Counted from the stretch's first letter, positions 1-8,778 are shown. The stretch: 26,341 bases of DNA from an uncultured Coriobacteriaceae bacterium (GCA_900539675.1 UQDJ01000023.1:1-26341); one strand, 5' to 3'. Notes: generated by a model from the sequence alone, not told the origin. Translations and numbers: made by a program.

Positions 1-1056
1 AAAGTCTGCCGGATCCAAGTCGTCAGGCAACGTTACCGCGCACAGCTCAACACGCATGTTCCCCGCTTCGGGCGTCACCGAATAATCGATAAAGCTCAAC
101 GCACGATCTGCTGCACGCTGCCCCGCTTCATCACCATCGAAAAGATAGATAATCTTTTTCTTAGCATGATGAGAGAGAATGCGAATATGCTGACGCGTAA
201 GCGAAGTACCCAGTGTTGCAACCGTGTTGGTCAGTCCCGCTTCATGCATGGCAATTACATCGGTATATCCTTCTACCACAATTGCAACACCGGTCGCAGC
301 CATGGCGGTTTTTGCCTTATCAAGCGCAAACAATACCTCCGACTTATGGAATAAAGGCGTGTCGCCGGAATTTAAATACTTAGGTTCCCCCTCGCCGATA
401 ACCCGTCCACCAAATGCGATAACATCTCCGCGGATATCGTTAATAGGAAACATCACGCGATTGAAAAAGCGGTCGTTAACCAACGATGAGTTGCGCGCAC
501 GCACGGCAACATTGGCATCAATCATCTCTTGAGCTTCAAAGCCCAAAGAACTCAAATGAGTAACCAGACGACGTGATCCCGGTGCATAGCCTAAGTTCCA
601 CGCCTTTGGAATGGCACCGCCCAGATTGCGACCAGATAAGTAATCGCGCGCCGCCTGCGCGCCTCCATCAACAGAGCGCATCAAAAGCGCATGGTAAAAC
701 GAAGCTGTTTCAGCGCAGACAGCCTTCAGGCGCGCCTTGCGGGAATGGGCACGCGACTGATATGCCGTCTGGGTCAGTTCGATGCCAGCGCGCCGTGCCA
801 AAAATTGCACCGCATCAGAAAAACTGACATCGTCAAGCTTGCAGATATACGTAAAAATATCTCCGCCTTCGCCGCACCCAAAACAATGCCAGGTCTGCGT
901 AGACGGATCCACCTTGCACGAAGGAGTTTTTTCCTGATGAAAAGGACAGCAGCACCAAAAATCCCGCCCGCGCTGGTGCATAACACTGCGCTCTGCAAAC
1001 AGTTCTACCAGATCGTTTGCTTCGCGAACATTTCTGATATCCTCTTCGGAAAACAG
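1..1056 (-). CDS. dnaG: DNA primase, N-terminal part (truncated by window edge)
   Basis: DnaG makes the RNA primers for lagging-strand synthesis at the replication fork. The 352 visible codons run from the N-terminus into the TOPRIM domain. The CHC2 zinc motif is complete: C37, H40 (in CPFHQEKTPS), C58 and C61 (HCFGCG). The catalytic-core opening (RDYLSGRNLGG, VNDRFFNRVMFPI), an EGYTD motif and the TOPRIM acidic motif YLFDGDEAGQ follow. The reading frame stays open to base 1. Start choice: a TGA at 1065-1063 closes the frame upstream. The only ATG before the zinc motif (codon 26) would remove the conserved helix. The codon placed nine bases after AAAGGAG (1072-1066) is CTG at 1056-1054, so I take CTG as the start. 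The gene follows ribF after 124 bp that hold a tandem repeat. Identity is very sure; the start is likely. Confidence 0.93.
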   Translation of the reverse strand, partial: MFSEEDIRNVREANDLVELFAERSVMHQRGRDFWCCCPFHQEKTPSCKVDPSTQTWHCFGCGEGGDIFTYICKLDDVSFSDAVQFLARRAGIELTQTAYQSRAHSRKARLKAVCAETASFYHALLMRSVDGGAQAARDYLSGRNLGGAIPKAWNLGYAPGSRRLVTHLSSLGFEAQEMIDANVAVRARNSSLVNDRFFNRVMFPINDIRGDVIAFGGRVIGEGEPKYLNSGDTPLFHKSEVLFALDKAKTAMAATGVAIVVEGYTDVIAMHEAGLTNTVATLGTSLTRQHIRILSHHAKKKIIYLFDGDEAGQRAADRALSFIDYSVTPEAGNMRVELCAVTLPDDLDPADF

Positions 1057-1065
1057 AGCAGATCA

Positions 1066-1072
1066 CTCCTTT
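1066..1072 (-). promoter_or_regulatory. Ribosome binding site that decides the dnaG start
   Basis: AAAGGAG lies nine bases before CTG (1056-1054). It also ends on a GTG at 1066-1064, but that GTG is in another frame and lies inside the SD. No in-frame ATG, GTG or TTG is in range, so this site is the main support for CTG initiation. Confidence 0.7.
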
Positions 1073-1080
1073 GCCACGAT

Positions 1081-1158
1081 ACGCTCAAGTTGCATCCCAC
1101 GCGCTCATGCGTCACTCACACGCTCAAGTTGCATCCCACGCGCTCATGCGTCATTCGC
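1081..1158. repeat. 39-bp direct tandem repeat, two copies, upstream of dnaG
   Basis: Two adjacent 39-base units (1081-1119 and 1120-1158) match at 37 of 39 positions, differing only near the 3' end of the unit on the plus strand. Each unit contains a small interrupted palindrome, ACGCGCTCATGCGT. The pair fills most of the 124-bp gap between the ribF stop and the dnaG start and ends 25 bases before the CTG. I see no coding sense. A role as leader or promoter element for dnaG is only a possibility; the near-identity of the copies suggests a recent duplication. Confidence 0.9.
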
Positions 1159-1180
1159 GCGACTCTATGAACGGCACACC

Positions 1181-2110
1181 TTACAAGGGCACATGTTCAC
1201 GCACGTAGTTGATGTTGCCCATAACGGTGCGAATAAGGTCCTCTGTGCTGTCAAATTTGATCATGGGACGCAAATACTCAACGAATTCAACTTCGATATA
1301 TTCGCCATAAATATTCTGATCAAAGTCCGGAATATGGACCTCGCAGCTCGCATCGGTCTTATCGGCAAACACCGGAGATACTCCCATCGAAACGGCAGCA
1401 CGGTAGCGCTTGCCCTCGACGATAGCATAGGCAGCATATACCCCTTCAGCAAGGACACGACGATTGGGCTCAATATACAAGTTTGCCGTTGAAAAGCCCA
1501 TATCGGCACCTTCACCACGACCGGGACGAACCTTTTCCACCATCGAAAACCGACGGCCTAAAAGCTTTTCGGCTTCGTCGAGATTGTGCTCTCCCAACAA
1601 CAGGCGGATGCGCGTTGCAGTAATGGGAGCGCCATCAGCACTGCGCAGATTGTGAGCATCGATATGCGTGCCTACTCGAGCGCCCCATTCAGCTAAATCT
1701 GCAACAGATCCTGCCGCCTTGGCGCCGAAGTGAAAGTCAAGACCAATATGCAAATTAGAAGGGGCAAAACCATTGAAGGTTTCCTTCAAAAATTCCTCGG
1801 GAGAAAGTGCAGCAAATTCACGCGTGAAAGGCAGAACAACGACCGCATCGACACCACTTTGCAACAGAAATTCAATACGGCGTTCGTTGCTTAGCAACTT
1901 ACGAAGGCGCTCGGGATGAAAGATTTCATCGGGATCAATATCAAAGGTGAGCGCAATCGACTTCCCACCGAATTCATGGGCCGTTTTCTGAGCGCATTCC
2001 AACAGATAGCGATGACCTTTGTGCACCCCATCAAACACACCGAAAGCGCACGAAGACCCTTTAAACAATGAATGATCGAATTGATCGTCAACTTTATACA
2101 GTTCTGCCAC
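1181..2110 (-). CDS. ribF: Bifunctional riboflavin kinase / FAD synthetase
   Basis: RibF phosphorylates riboflavin to FMN and then adenylylates FMN to FAD in the cytoplasm. The 309-residue length is normal for the family. The FAD synthetase (nucleotidyltransferase) half carries FGVFDGVHKGH with the HxGH-type H30-G32-H33. The C-terminal riboflavin-kinase half carries the GFSTANL motif, where most homologues have GFPTANL; the Thr and Asn that contact Mg-ATP are kept. The GTG start at 2110-2108 lies inside the 3' end of truB (17-base overlap), with only a weak SD, so translation is probably coupled to truB. It is the last gene of the tightly packed rimP operon; the next gene, dnaG, is 124 bp away. 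Confidence 0.95.
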   Translation of the reverse strand: MAELYKVDDQFDHSLFKGSSCAFGVFDGVHKGHRYLLECAQKTAHEFGGKSIALTFDIDPDEIFHPERLRKLLSNERRIEFLLQSGVDAVVVLPFTREFAALSPEEFLKETFNGFAPSNLHIGLDFHFGAKAAGSVADLAEWGARVGTHIDAHNLRSADGAPITATRIRLLLGEHNLDEAEKLLGRRFSMVEKVRPGRGEGADMGFSTANLYIEPNRRVLAEGVYAAYAIVEGKRYRAAVSMGVSPVFADKTDASCEVHIPDFDQNIYGEYIEVEFVEYLRPMIKFDSTEDLIRTVMGNINYVREHVPL

Positions 2111-3128
2111 GTTCTACACCAATCGGAAACACGCATCGACAACGATAGCGATGCTCGGACTCACAATATTCATACAGCGCTTTTAGGCGATTGTCTATAA
2201 CAACGCCAACAATCTCTTCGTTGTGCGCAGGTTCACTGGAGGGAAAAACGCTGGTCGTACACGTACAGGGCGCGTCCTTTTCAGTTAAAAGTGGCTCGTT
2301 GAGTGAAAGGTCTGCCTCTTGCAAAAACGCACCATTGGCCACTTTGGCTTTTGTGGTCTCATCGCGCACAAATGAAAAGCGAATACACAGCACACGCAAG
2401 GGATCAATCACCGCGCTTTGAGCAACTTCAGGCGATGCCTCCAGCTCTTCAAGGGTATAACAGGCATCTTTATGAACCACACCTGATACCACACGATCGA
2501 GGGAGGAAACATATGCGCAGGTATGTAAATTACGACCCATATCGCGCGCAATTGAACGCATATAGGTGCCCTTGCTCACGCTGGCCTCAATGATCCATTC
2601 CACCGATTCCGTGCCATCTTTAAGCGTGCAATCACGCACTTCGATAAGTTCGGCATCGTATATCTCAAAAGGCCTGGGAGCCAGGGTAATAACATTTCCT
2701 TGGCGCGCCTCAGCGTATGCCTTTTTGCCATTGCTCTTAATAGCGGAATAAATAGGTGGCACCTGCATACCCTTGCCCACCATGTTGGCAACATATTCAG
2801 AAGCAAAGGATTCGTCATAAAGCTTTGCTGGAGCAAGAATCGCTTTGACGGGAGCACCCTCGGCATCATCAGTTTCGGTGGACATTCCAAAAGCAACACC
2901 CATACGATAGCGCTTACCATGACCAGTCAGGTACGCATCCAGACGAGTAGCAGGACCAATGCATACCACCAAAACGCCCGAGGCAAGCGGATCTAGGGTA
3001 CCCGTGTGACCCACGCGGCGTTCGTTATAGATTCGACGAACACGGTTGACAACATCGTGAGAGGTCATCCCTGTCGGCTTATCGATAGCCACCATACGGG
3101 AAAGTCCCGAAGCACCTCGTTTAGTCAC
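2094..3128 (-). CDS. truB: tRNA pseudouridine(55) synthase
   Basis: TruB converts U55 of the tRNA T-loop to pseudouridine. Visible motifs are the N-terminal KPTGMTSHDVV (residues 17-27) and GHTGTLDPLASGVL with the catalytic Asp46. I place the start at GTG 3128-3126, which overlaps the nrnA stop in the string GTGACTAA. The longer frame back to 3185 adds 19 residues without family similarity and runs inside nrnA. This gives 344 residues, longer than many TruB proteins; the last roughly 90 residues form a divergent C-terminal extension ending in a Cys/Arg-rich stretch. It overlaps ribF downstream. Function is very sure; the start is fairly sure. Confidence 0.94.
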   Translation of the reverse strand: MTKRGASGLSRMVAIDKPTGMTSHDVVNRVRRIYNERRVGHTGTLDPLASGVLVVCIGPATRLDAYLTGHGKRYRMGVAFGMSTETDDAEGAPVKAILAPAKLYDESFASEYVANMVGKGMQVPPIYSAIKSNGKKAYAEARQGNVITLAPRPFEIYDAELIEVRDCTLKDGTESVEWIIEASVSKGTYMRSIARDMGRNLHTCAYVSSLDRVVSGVVHKDACYTLEELEASPEVAQSAVIDPLRVLCIRFSFVRDETTKAKVANGAFLQEADLSLNEPLLTEKDAPCTCTTSVFPSSEPAHNEEIVGVVIDNRLKALYEYCESEHRYRCRCVFPIGVERGRTV

Positions 3129-4125
3129 GTGCGGCACCACCGAAGCACAATTCAATAATCTTAGCCTGAACATCGCGTCTGGCATCTTCTAAGCTGCCAT
3201 GATACGTAAACCCAGCAGCCGCCTTGTGGCCACCGCCACCAAATTCACGAGCCACCTGTGCCACGTCGGTATGATCGTCTTTGGCGCGCATGCTGCCACG
3301 CACTTCACCCAAATCGTTTTCACGCAGGATAAGTGCCACACGAACCCCAGCGATCGAACGAAGTTCATCAATTAGCACTTCGGCATCGGCCTTAATGGCA
3401 TTGCAGGCCACAAAGTCTGTCTGACATAAATAAGAAGACACAAAAGCGCCCTGTTCGAAGAATTCCATGCGCTCTAAAACCAATTCTTCCAATTTAAAAG
3501 ATGCCAATGAGCGATTTTGAAAGAATTCACGGTTGACTAGCGCCGGATCAGCCCCGGCGCTGAACATCTCTGCCGCACACAGAAAGGCTTCTTCGTTGGT
3601 ATTTTGATAGGCAAACCTGCCCGTATCAGTTATGAGACCCGTCATGCAGCATTCAGCCGATTTCTGATTGATAGCACCCATCAGACCGAACAACTTCCAT
3701 ACCAGAAGCGCCGCTGCAGATGCATCTGGATCAACATAGTTGTACTGAGCCATGGATATATCACAGGCATGATGATCAATCGTGAAGGTGATCTCTGCCC
3801 TATCATGAACCGCACCACCAGTACCCAAGCGCTCTACACTGGGCACGTCAACCGCAATGAAAACCTTGGGCGTACGATCAAAGGTTTCGGCTACTACCAT
3901 CTCGTCAATACCCGGCAAGAAGCGCAGTCCCCTATCAATGGGGTCAGACTTTGCCAAAAGCGGCACTACCTTTTTGCCTAAAGCGCGCAGGCCATGATAC
4001 AAGCCCAGACCGGCACCAAGGCAGTCACCATCAGGATTTACATGCCCGCATATAACGAAATCGTCGAGCGCACCTAAGCGCTCGGCGATTTGTTCTAGCG
4101 TCGTATTAGTCTGTGGAGTTACCAC
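3121..4125 (-). CDS. nrnA: DHH/DHHA1 phosphoesterase (NrnA-type oligoribonuclease / pAp phosphatase)
   Basis: NrnA-family enzymes degrade short oligoribonucleotides (nano-RNA) and dephosphorylate 3'-phosphoadenosine-5'-phosphate. The DHH domain shows HVNPDGDCLG (H28, D32, D34) and DHH at 117-119. The C-terminal DHHA1 domain shows GGGGHKAAAGF (296-306). Its 334 residues match the usual length. The start is GTG at 4125, nine bases after the rbfA stop. Its place between rbfA and truB is a common arrangement in Firmicutes and Actinobacteria. It overlaps the proposed truB start by eight bases. The precise substrate cannot be read from sequence. Confidence 0.92.
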   Translation of the reverse strand: MVTPQTNTTLEQIAERLGALDDFVICGHVNPDGDCLGAGLGLYHGLRALGKKVVPLLAKSDPIDRGLRFLPGIDEMVVAETFDRTPKVFIAVDVPSVERLGTGGAVHDRAEITFTIDHHACDISMAQYNYVDPDASAAALLVWKLFGLMGAINQKSAECCMTGLITDTGRFAYQNTNEEAFLCAAEMFSAGADPALVNREFFQNRSLASFKLEELVLERMEFFEQGAFVSSYLCQTDFVACNAIKADAEVLIDELRSIAGVRVALILRENDLGEVRGSMRAKDDHTDVAQVAREFGGGGHKAAAGFTYHGSLEDARRDVQAKIIELCFGGAARD

Positions 4126-4134
4126 GATACTTCC

Positions 4135-4500
4135 TTACTCCTCGGACTGGGAGGCATTATTGCGCTGTGCATCACGGGCAAGCGCGCTGGCAATCCGCTC
4201 AGCTTCATCAACGCTGGAATCCAACATAAAACGAAGCTCAGGCGCAACACGCCAGGAAAGTTTTTTTGCCATCAGCGAACGAATGCGCCCCGCTGCAGAC
4301 TGAAATGCACGTGCTACTTCAACATAGCGCGAAGGCTCTGTGGTGTAAAACACATTCGCAACGCTGCGATCGAAACTGACTTCACACGACGTAATCGTAA
4401 CCATATTCAAGCGCGGGTCAGTCATTTCAAACAACAGAATGCTTGCAATGACTTCGCGCGCCTGTTCGTTTACTTTGCGGCTTGAAGAACCCTGTTTCAT
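4135..4500 (-). CDS. rbfA: 30S ribosome-binding factor A
   Basis: RbfA binds the immature 30S subunit and helps 16S rRNA 5'-end maturation, including cold adaptation. The 121-residue protein shows the KH-like fold signatures: an N-terminal RKVNEQAREVIASIL helix, then TDPRLNMVTIT, and the C-terminal RVAPELRFMLDSS segment typical of the family. The start ATG lies two bases after the infB stop, so the two are almost certainly co-transcribed and probably translationally coupled. Confidence 0.96.
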   Translation of the reverse strand: MKQGSSSRKVNEQAREVIASILLFEMTDPRLNMVTITSCEVSFDRSVANVFYTTEPSRYVEVARAFQSAAGRIRSLMAKKLSWRVAPELRFMLDSSVDEAERIASALARDAQRNNASQSEE

Positions 4501-4502
4501 GG

Positions 4503-7253
4503 TTATTCAGACCTTTCCACTTCCACCTTACGGAAGCCTTCGAATACGTCGCCCACCTTGATGTCCTGATAGCCCTCAATGCCAATACCGCATTCATAGC
4601 CGCTCTTGACGGACTTAACATCATCTTTAAAGCGGCGCAAGCTGCCAATGACACCGGTGTAGATAACCGTACCATCACGAACAATGCGAACCTCGTCGTC
4701 GCGAGAGATTTCGCCTTCAGTGATATAGCAACCGGCAATAACACCTGCCTTGGGAACCTTGAAGGTGTCACGAACTTCAGCGATACCGGTCTGTTCTTCA
4801 ACGATATCGGGCGACAGCATACCAACACGAGCAGCATTGATGTCTTCAATGGCCTGATAGATAACGCTGTATAACCTGATATCAACCTTTTCGCGGTCGG
4901 CCAGTTCACGAGACTTGCCGGTGGGACGAACGTTAAAGCCGATGATGATAGCATCAGATGCTGCCGCTAAGGTGACGTCAGTTTCTGTAATACCACCAAC
5001 AGCCGAATGGATAATATTGATCTTGACCTCGGACTGATCCATCTTGCTAAATGCATCGCGCAACGCTTCGATAGAACCGCCAACGTCTGCCTTAACAACC
5101 AGGTTAAGGTCGGTGGTTTTGCCCTCTTCAATATGACTGAACAATTCATCCAAGCTCATATGGGCACGGGATTCCTGCTGCGCCAAGCGCTCACGCAGTG
5201 CACGTTCCTCCGCCAAACGACGAGCATCGCGCTCATCTTCAAAGACGCGGAATTCATCGCCTGCAGTAGGAACTGAGTTCAAGCCCAAAACCTCAACTGG
5301 ATCAGCAGGCATGGCCTTTTTGACATGCTGGCCACGAGGATTGATCAGAGCACGCACCTTGCCATAGGAAGTGCCCGCCACAACCACATCGCCAGGATGC
5401 AGCGTACCACGGTTGATGAGCATCGTCGCAACCGGACCACGACCCCTGTCCAAATTAGCTTCGATAACAAACCCAGAGGCCAAAGCGTCAGGATTAGCCT
5501 TCAATTCCAGAACGTCAGCCTGCAACAGAATGGTTTCCAACAGATCATCAATATGCAAATGCTTCTTAGCCGAAACATCTACAAACATGTTCTGACCGCC
5601 CCATTCTTCAGGAATAATGCCGTATTCGGTCAGTTCCTGACGAACGCGATCGGGGGTAGCGCCCGGCTTATCAATCTTGTTCACCGCAACGACAATAGGT
5701 ACATTAGCTGCCTTAGCATGGTTGATAGCTTCAACCGTCTGAGGCATAACACCGTCGTCTGCAGCCACCACCAACACAATAACGTCGGTTACCTGAGCAC
5801 CACGAGCACGCATAGCGGTAAAGGCTTCGTGACCTGGCGTATCGATGAAGGTGATCTGGCGACCGTTAATATTAACAACAGATGCACCAATGTGCTGGGT
5901 AATACCGCCCGCTTCGCTTTCGGCTACACCGGTACGGCGAATGGCATCCAACAGCGACGTCTTGCCGTGATCAACATGACCCATAACGGTAACCACAGGA
6001 GGACGGGGCTTCAGATCTTCAGGTTTATCGTGATATACCACCGCGAATTCTTCTTCGGGCGATACCACGCGTACCTTGCGACCCAAGTCGTCAGCAATAA
6101 GCTCGATCAAGTCATCACTCATAGACTGCGTGAGTGTTAAGGCTTGGCCCAGCATAAACAAACGTTTCACAACATCATTAGGTGAAACATCTACCAACTC
6201 AGCGAACTGAGCTACCGTAGAGCCCTGAGGAATTTCTACAACAGAATCATCGAGCACCAGAGAAGGATCCAAGCCCTTTTCCAAAGCTTCCTGTTCAGCG
6301 CGTTCGCGAGCTTCAGCTTCGCGCTTTTCCTTGCGCTTCTTACGACGACCTTCGCCGTCATGACTTGCTGCTTCTACTGCAGCACGAGCTTCAGCGAGTA
6401 CCTTGTCGCGCTGAAGCTTTTCAGCCTGAACGGCCATCTGAGCATAGCGGTCTTCACCAGCAGGTACCACTGTTTCCAATTCGGGAACAGAAGGTTCAAA
6501 TCCCTTGCGATGCTGCTTCTTCTGCTTCTTGCTATTGCGATCGTTATGAGCGTTGTGATGATTGTTCTTCTTGGAAGCTTCCTGCTGCTGCTTTTGATTC
6601 TGCAGTCGCTCACGTTCGTTGTTGATCTGATCCAACAGCGAAGAGAAGTTGGACGTAGCTGCCGGAGCAGTCTTAGGAGCTTGCTTTCGAGGAGCAGGCT
6701 GAGACTTCGTGTTCTTCTTGCCACGATTGTGCAGAGCCTCTTCCACTGCTTGTTTCTTGGCAACTTCTGCCGCACGCGCAGCAGCACGTTTACGCTCACG
6801 CTCCTCCTGAGCTTCGCGCTCTACGCGTTCACGCTCACGTTCAATCTGAGCCTGCAAGCTTTCAAACGGTGTATTGGAAAGTTTGCGCTTGGGAGCTTCA
6901 GTGGTGGTTTCCTTGTCCTGAGCGGCATGCTTAGCCTCGCGGCGCGCACGCTCCTTTTCACGCAACTTACGTTCGTGTTCAACAGCAGCACGACGTTGAG
7001 CTTCTTCAGCTGCCTTGCGCTTGGCTTCTTCTGCTTTTTCCTCAGCAAGCTTTTTAGCTTCTTCATCTTCAAGCTCACCAGCACGTTCCTTGATTTCAGG
7101 CTCAAGGTTCTTACGCACCTTCTGCACATAAGCGTCTTGGAGAATGCTGGCATGGCTCTTAGCGGGAATCTTCATTTCCGCTAGGCGATCAAGCAATTCC
7201 TTGCTGGTCATATTAAATTCTTTTGCCAATTCATGTACTCGCATGCCAGGCAT
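4503..7253 (-). CDS. infB: Translation initiation factor IF-2
   Basis: IF-2 is the GTPase that brings fMet-tRNA to the 30S subunit and promotes subunit joining. The 916 residues comprise an IF2N domain (MRVHELAKEFNM), a long charged Lys/Glu/Arg/Ala-rich linker (about 50-325), a second IF2N domain (about 335-400), and the G domain with GHVDHGKT (425-432), DTPGHEAF (471-478) and NKID (525-528), then domains II-IV. The start ATG at 7253 has GGGAG five bases upstream. The linker holds a repeated module, NTPFESLQAQIERERER near 127 and TSNFSSLLDQINNERER near 200. The gene sits 12 bp after ylxR and 2 bp before rbfA. Confidence 0.98.
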   Translation of the reverse strand: MPGMRVHELAKEFNMTSKELLDRLAEMKIPAKSHASILQDAYVQKVRKNLEPEIKERAGELEDEEAKKLAEEKAEEAKRKAAEEAQRRAAVEHERKLREKERARREAKHAAQDKETTTEAPKRKLSNTPFESLQAQIERERERVEREAQEERERKRAAARAAEVAKKQAVEEALHNRGKKNTKSQPAPRKQAPKTAPAATSNFSSLLDQINNERERLQNQKQQQEASKKNNHHNAHNDRNSKKQKKQHRKGFEPSVPELETVVPAGEDRYAQMAVQAEKLQRDKVLAEARAAVEAASHDGEGRRKKRKEKREAEARERAEQEALEKGLDPSLVLDDSVVEIPQGSTVAQFAELVDVSPNDVVKRLFMLGQALTLTQSMSDDLIELIADDLGRKVRVVSPEEEFAVVYHDKPEDLKPRPPVVTVMGHVDHGKTSLLDAIRRTGVAESEAGGITQHIGASVVNINGRQITFIDTPGHEAFTAMRARGAQVTDVIVLVVAADDGVMPQTVEAINHAKAANVPIVVAVNKIDKPGATPDRVRQELTEYGIIPEEWGGQNMFVDVSAKKHLHIDDLLETILLQADVLELKANPDALASGFVIEANLDRGRGPVATMLINRGTLHPGDVVVAGTSYGKVRALINPRGQHVKKAMPADPVEVLGLNSVPTAGDEFRVFEDERDARRLAEERALRERLAQQESRAHMSLDELFSHIEEGKTTDLNLVVKADVGGSIEALRDAFSKMDQSEVKINIIHSAVGGITETDVTLAAASDAIIIGFNVRPTGKSRELADREKVDIRLYSVIYQAIEDINAARVGMLSPDIVEEQTGIAEVRDTFKVPKAGVIAGCYITEGEISRDDEVRIVRDGTVIYTGVIGSLRRFKDDVKSVKSGYECGIGIEGYQDIKVGDVFEGFRKVEVERSE

Positions 7254-7265
7254 ATAATCTCCCGT

Positions 7266-7544
7266 CTATTTATCCTCATGGGAAAGCGAGCAACGCAGAT
7301 CCTCTACGATACGCTCACGATCCTCCGCGGTTATTTTAATCCTCAAAGCCGAATCCAGACGTTTGGTATCAAGCGCTTTTTGCAAACACGCAACACTGCA
7401 CACATACGCCCCTCGTCCATTCATCTTTCCCGTTGGGTCGAAAGCGACTTTGCCCTCAGGCGTACGCGCGATACGCAAAAGCTTGCCTTTTGTGTCAGCG
7501 GTTCTGCAGACAATGCAGGTTCTCTGTCGTGCGGGTGTGCTCAT
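7266..7544 (-). CDS. ylxR: YlxR/RnpM family RNA-binding protein (DUF448)
   Basis: This 92-residue protein has the YlxR hallmark near its start, RTCIVCR (8-14), then GRGAYVC (43-49) in the middle. Members bind RNA; the Bacillus protein has been described as a modulator of RNase P (RnpM). I start at ATG 7544-7542: the open frame extends further upstream but only as a shadow of nusA, and the conserved CIVCR motif begins right after this Met. The start lies 16 bp after the nusA stop. The SD is weak, consistent with coupled translation between nusA and infB, the standard position of this gene. Confidence 0.93.
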   Translation of the reverse strand: MSTPARQRTCIVCRTADTKGKLLRIARTPEGKVAFDPTGKMNGRGAYVCSVACLQKALDTKRLDSALRIKITAEDRERIVEDLRCSLSHEDK

Positions 7545-7560
7545 GGCTTGTAAGCTTATC

Positions 7561-8778
7561 CTACTCTTCGTCTTCGAATTCGGCGTGAATACCGCAATAG
7601 CGGTATCCCGGACGTGCGTGGTTGCGGCAACGATTGCCGTTTTCATCCACATAGGCGCACAATCCGTCTTCAGGTTCATCGGTATCTTCTTCGTCGATGA
7701 GGGCAGGCTCATTGAGCAGTGATTCACCCGCAAACGAAGCAGATTTAATGTCAATATGCCAACCGGTCAAACGAGCTGCCAAGCGAGCATTCTGACCCGC
7801 CTTGCCAATAGCCAATGACAGCTGATCATCCGGCACAATAACAGTAGCATAATTGTTTTCTTCATCGATATCGACACGCGTTACCCGCGCCGGAGATAAG
7901 GCATTAGCTACATAAATAGCCGGATTTTCGTTCCATTGAATTACGTCAACGCGCTCGTTGCGCAACCCTTCAACCACCATACGAACACGAGAACCCTTCG
8001 GACCAACACAGGCACCAACCGGATCCAAGTTAGGTTCACGAGAAGCAACGGCAATCTTCGAACGCTCACCTGGTTCGCGGGCAATGGACTTGATTTCCAC
8101 CAGACCGTCATAGATTTCAGGAACTTCGATTTCAAATAGACGGCGAATCAAGTCCGGATGAGTACGGGAAACCACAATGGTCGGACGGGTCATATCGCCA
8201 CGCATCTTTGGCTGATCGGAATTCGGATCACGCACGTCAACAATCAGGCACTTCAAGCGCTGATTATGACGATAGCGTTCGTTGGATGGACGCTCGTTGC
8301 GTTCATCAGGATAGCGTTTCAAATCGTAGTGAGGCAGCTCTGCTTCGACGCCATCACGGATCTTAATGATGGTGAAATCAGGTGTGCCCTGCAAAACAGT
8401 ACCGGTAACCAAATCGCCAATACGGCTAGAGAACTCTTCGTAAATAGACTGACGACCGGCATCGCGCACGATAGAACCAATGACGTTCTTGGCGTTCAAT
8501 GCAGCAATACGGCTTACATCATTAGGCGTTACATCACGCTCTTCAAATTCAGTGTATTCACCGGTTTCTGGATCAGGTTCACCTTTAGGAACCAGCTCAT
8601 AGACATAAATCTTACCGGTGTTGCGATCAATGATGACGCGAGCATCGTTTTCCAAATCCAAAATATGCTGATAGCTTCTAGCCAGCGAAGCTTCGAGACG
8701 CTCAATCAGATAGAATTCATCAATCTTGCGTTCGTGAGCCAAAGCCTGCAAAGCTTCAATAAGTTCAGAGGTTGCCAT
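7561..8778 (-). CDS. nusA: Transcription termination/antitermination protein NusA with an extra Cys/His tail
   Basis: NusA binds RNA polymerase and nascent RNA to modulate pausing, termination and rRNA antitermination. The sequence shows an N-terminal RNAP-binding domain, an S1 domain (about 130-200, GDLVTGTV), and KH1/KH2 with DPVGACVGPKGSRV and LAIGKAGQNARLAARLTGW. I start at ATG 8778 (405 residues), preceded by AAAGGA at a seven-base spacing; a start seven codons upstream precedes that SD. After KH2 comes an acidic linker and a compact Cys/His tail (C374, C384, H387, C395, H398) that ordinary NusA proteins lack and that could bind zinc. It follows rimP by 13 bp. Confidence 0.97.
   Translation of the reverse strand: MATSELIEALQALAHERKIDEFYLIERLEASLARSYQHILDLENDARVIIDRNTGKIYVYELVPKGEPDPETGEYTEFEERDVTPNDVSRIAALNAKNVIGSIVRDAGRQSIYEEFSSRIGDLVTGTVLQGTPDFTIIKIRDGVEAELPHYDLKRYPDERNERPSNERYRHNQRLKCLIVDVRDPNSDQPKMRGDMTRPTIVVSRTHPDLIRRLFEIEVPEIYDGLVEIKSIAREPGERSKIAVASREPNLDPVGACVGPKGSRVRMVVEGLRNERVDVIQWNENPAIYVANALSPARVTRVDIDEENNYATVIVPDDQLSLAIGKAGQNARLAARLTGWHIDIKSASFAGESLLNEPALIDEEDTDEPEDGLCAYVDENGNRCRNHARPGYRYCGIHAEFEDEE

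Noticed and set aside
2094..3185. Longer truB starting at 3185
   Set aside because: The extra 19 residues are out of the family pattern and overlap nrnA coding sequence; GTG 3128 at the nrnA stop is a better start.
5325..6140. 271-codon plus-strand open frame opposite infB
   Set aside because: It is antisense to the conserved IF-2 G domain and has no SD or recognisable domain; a shadow of codon usage.
6360..7184. 274-codon plus-strand open frame rich in Leu/Phe that looks like a membrane protein
   Set aside because: The hydrophobic look comes from reading the Lys/Glu/Ala-rich IF-2 linker backwards; there is no initiation signal.
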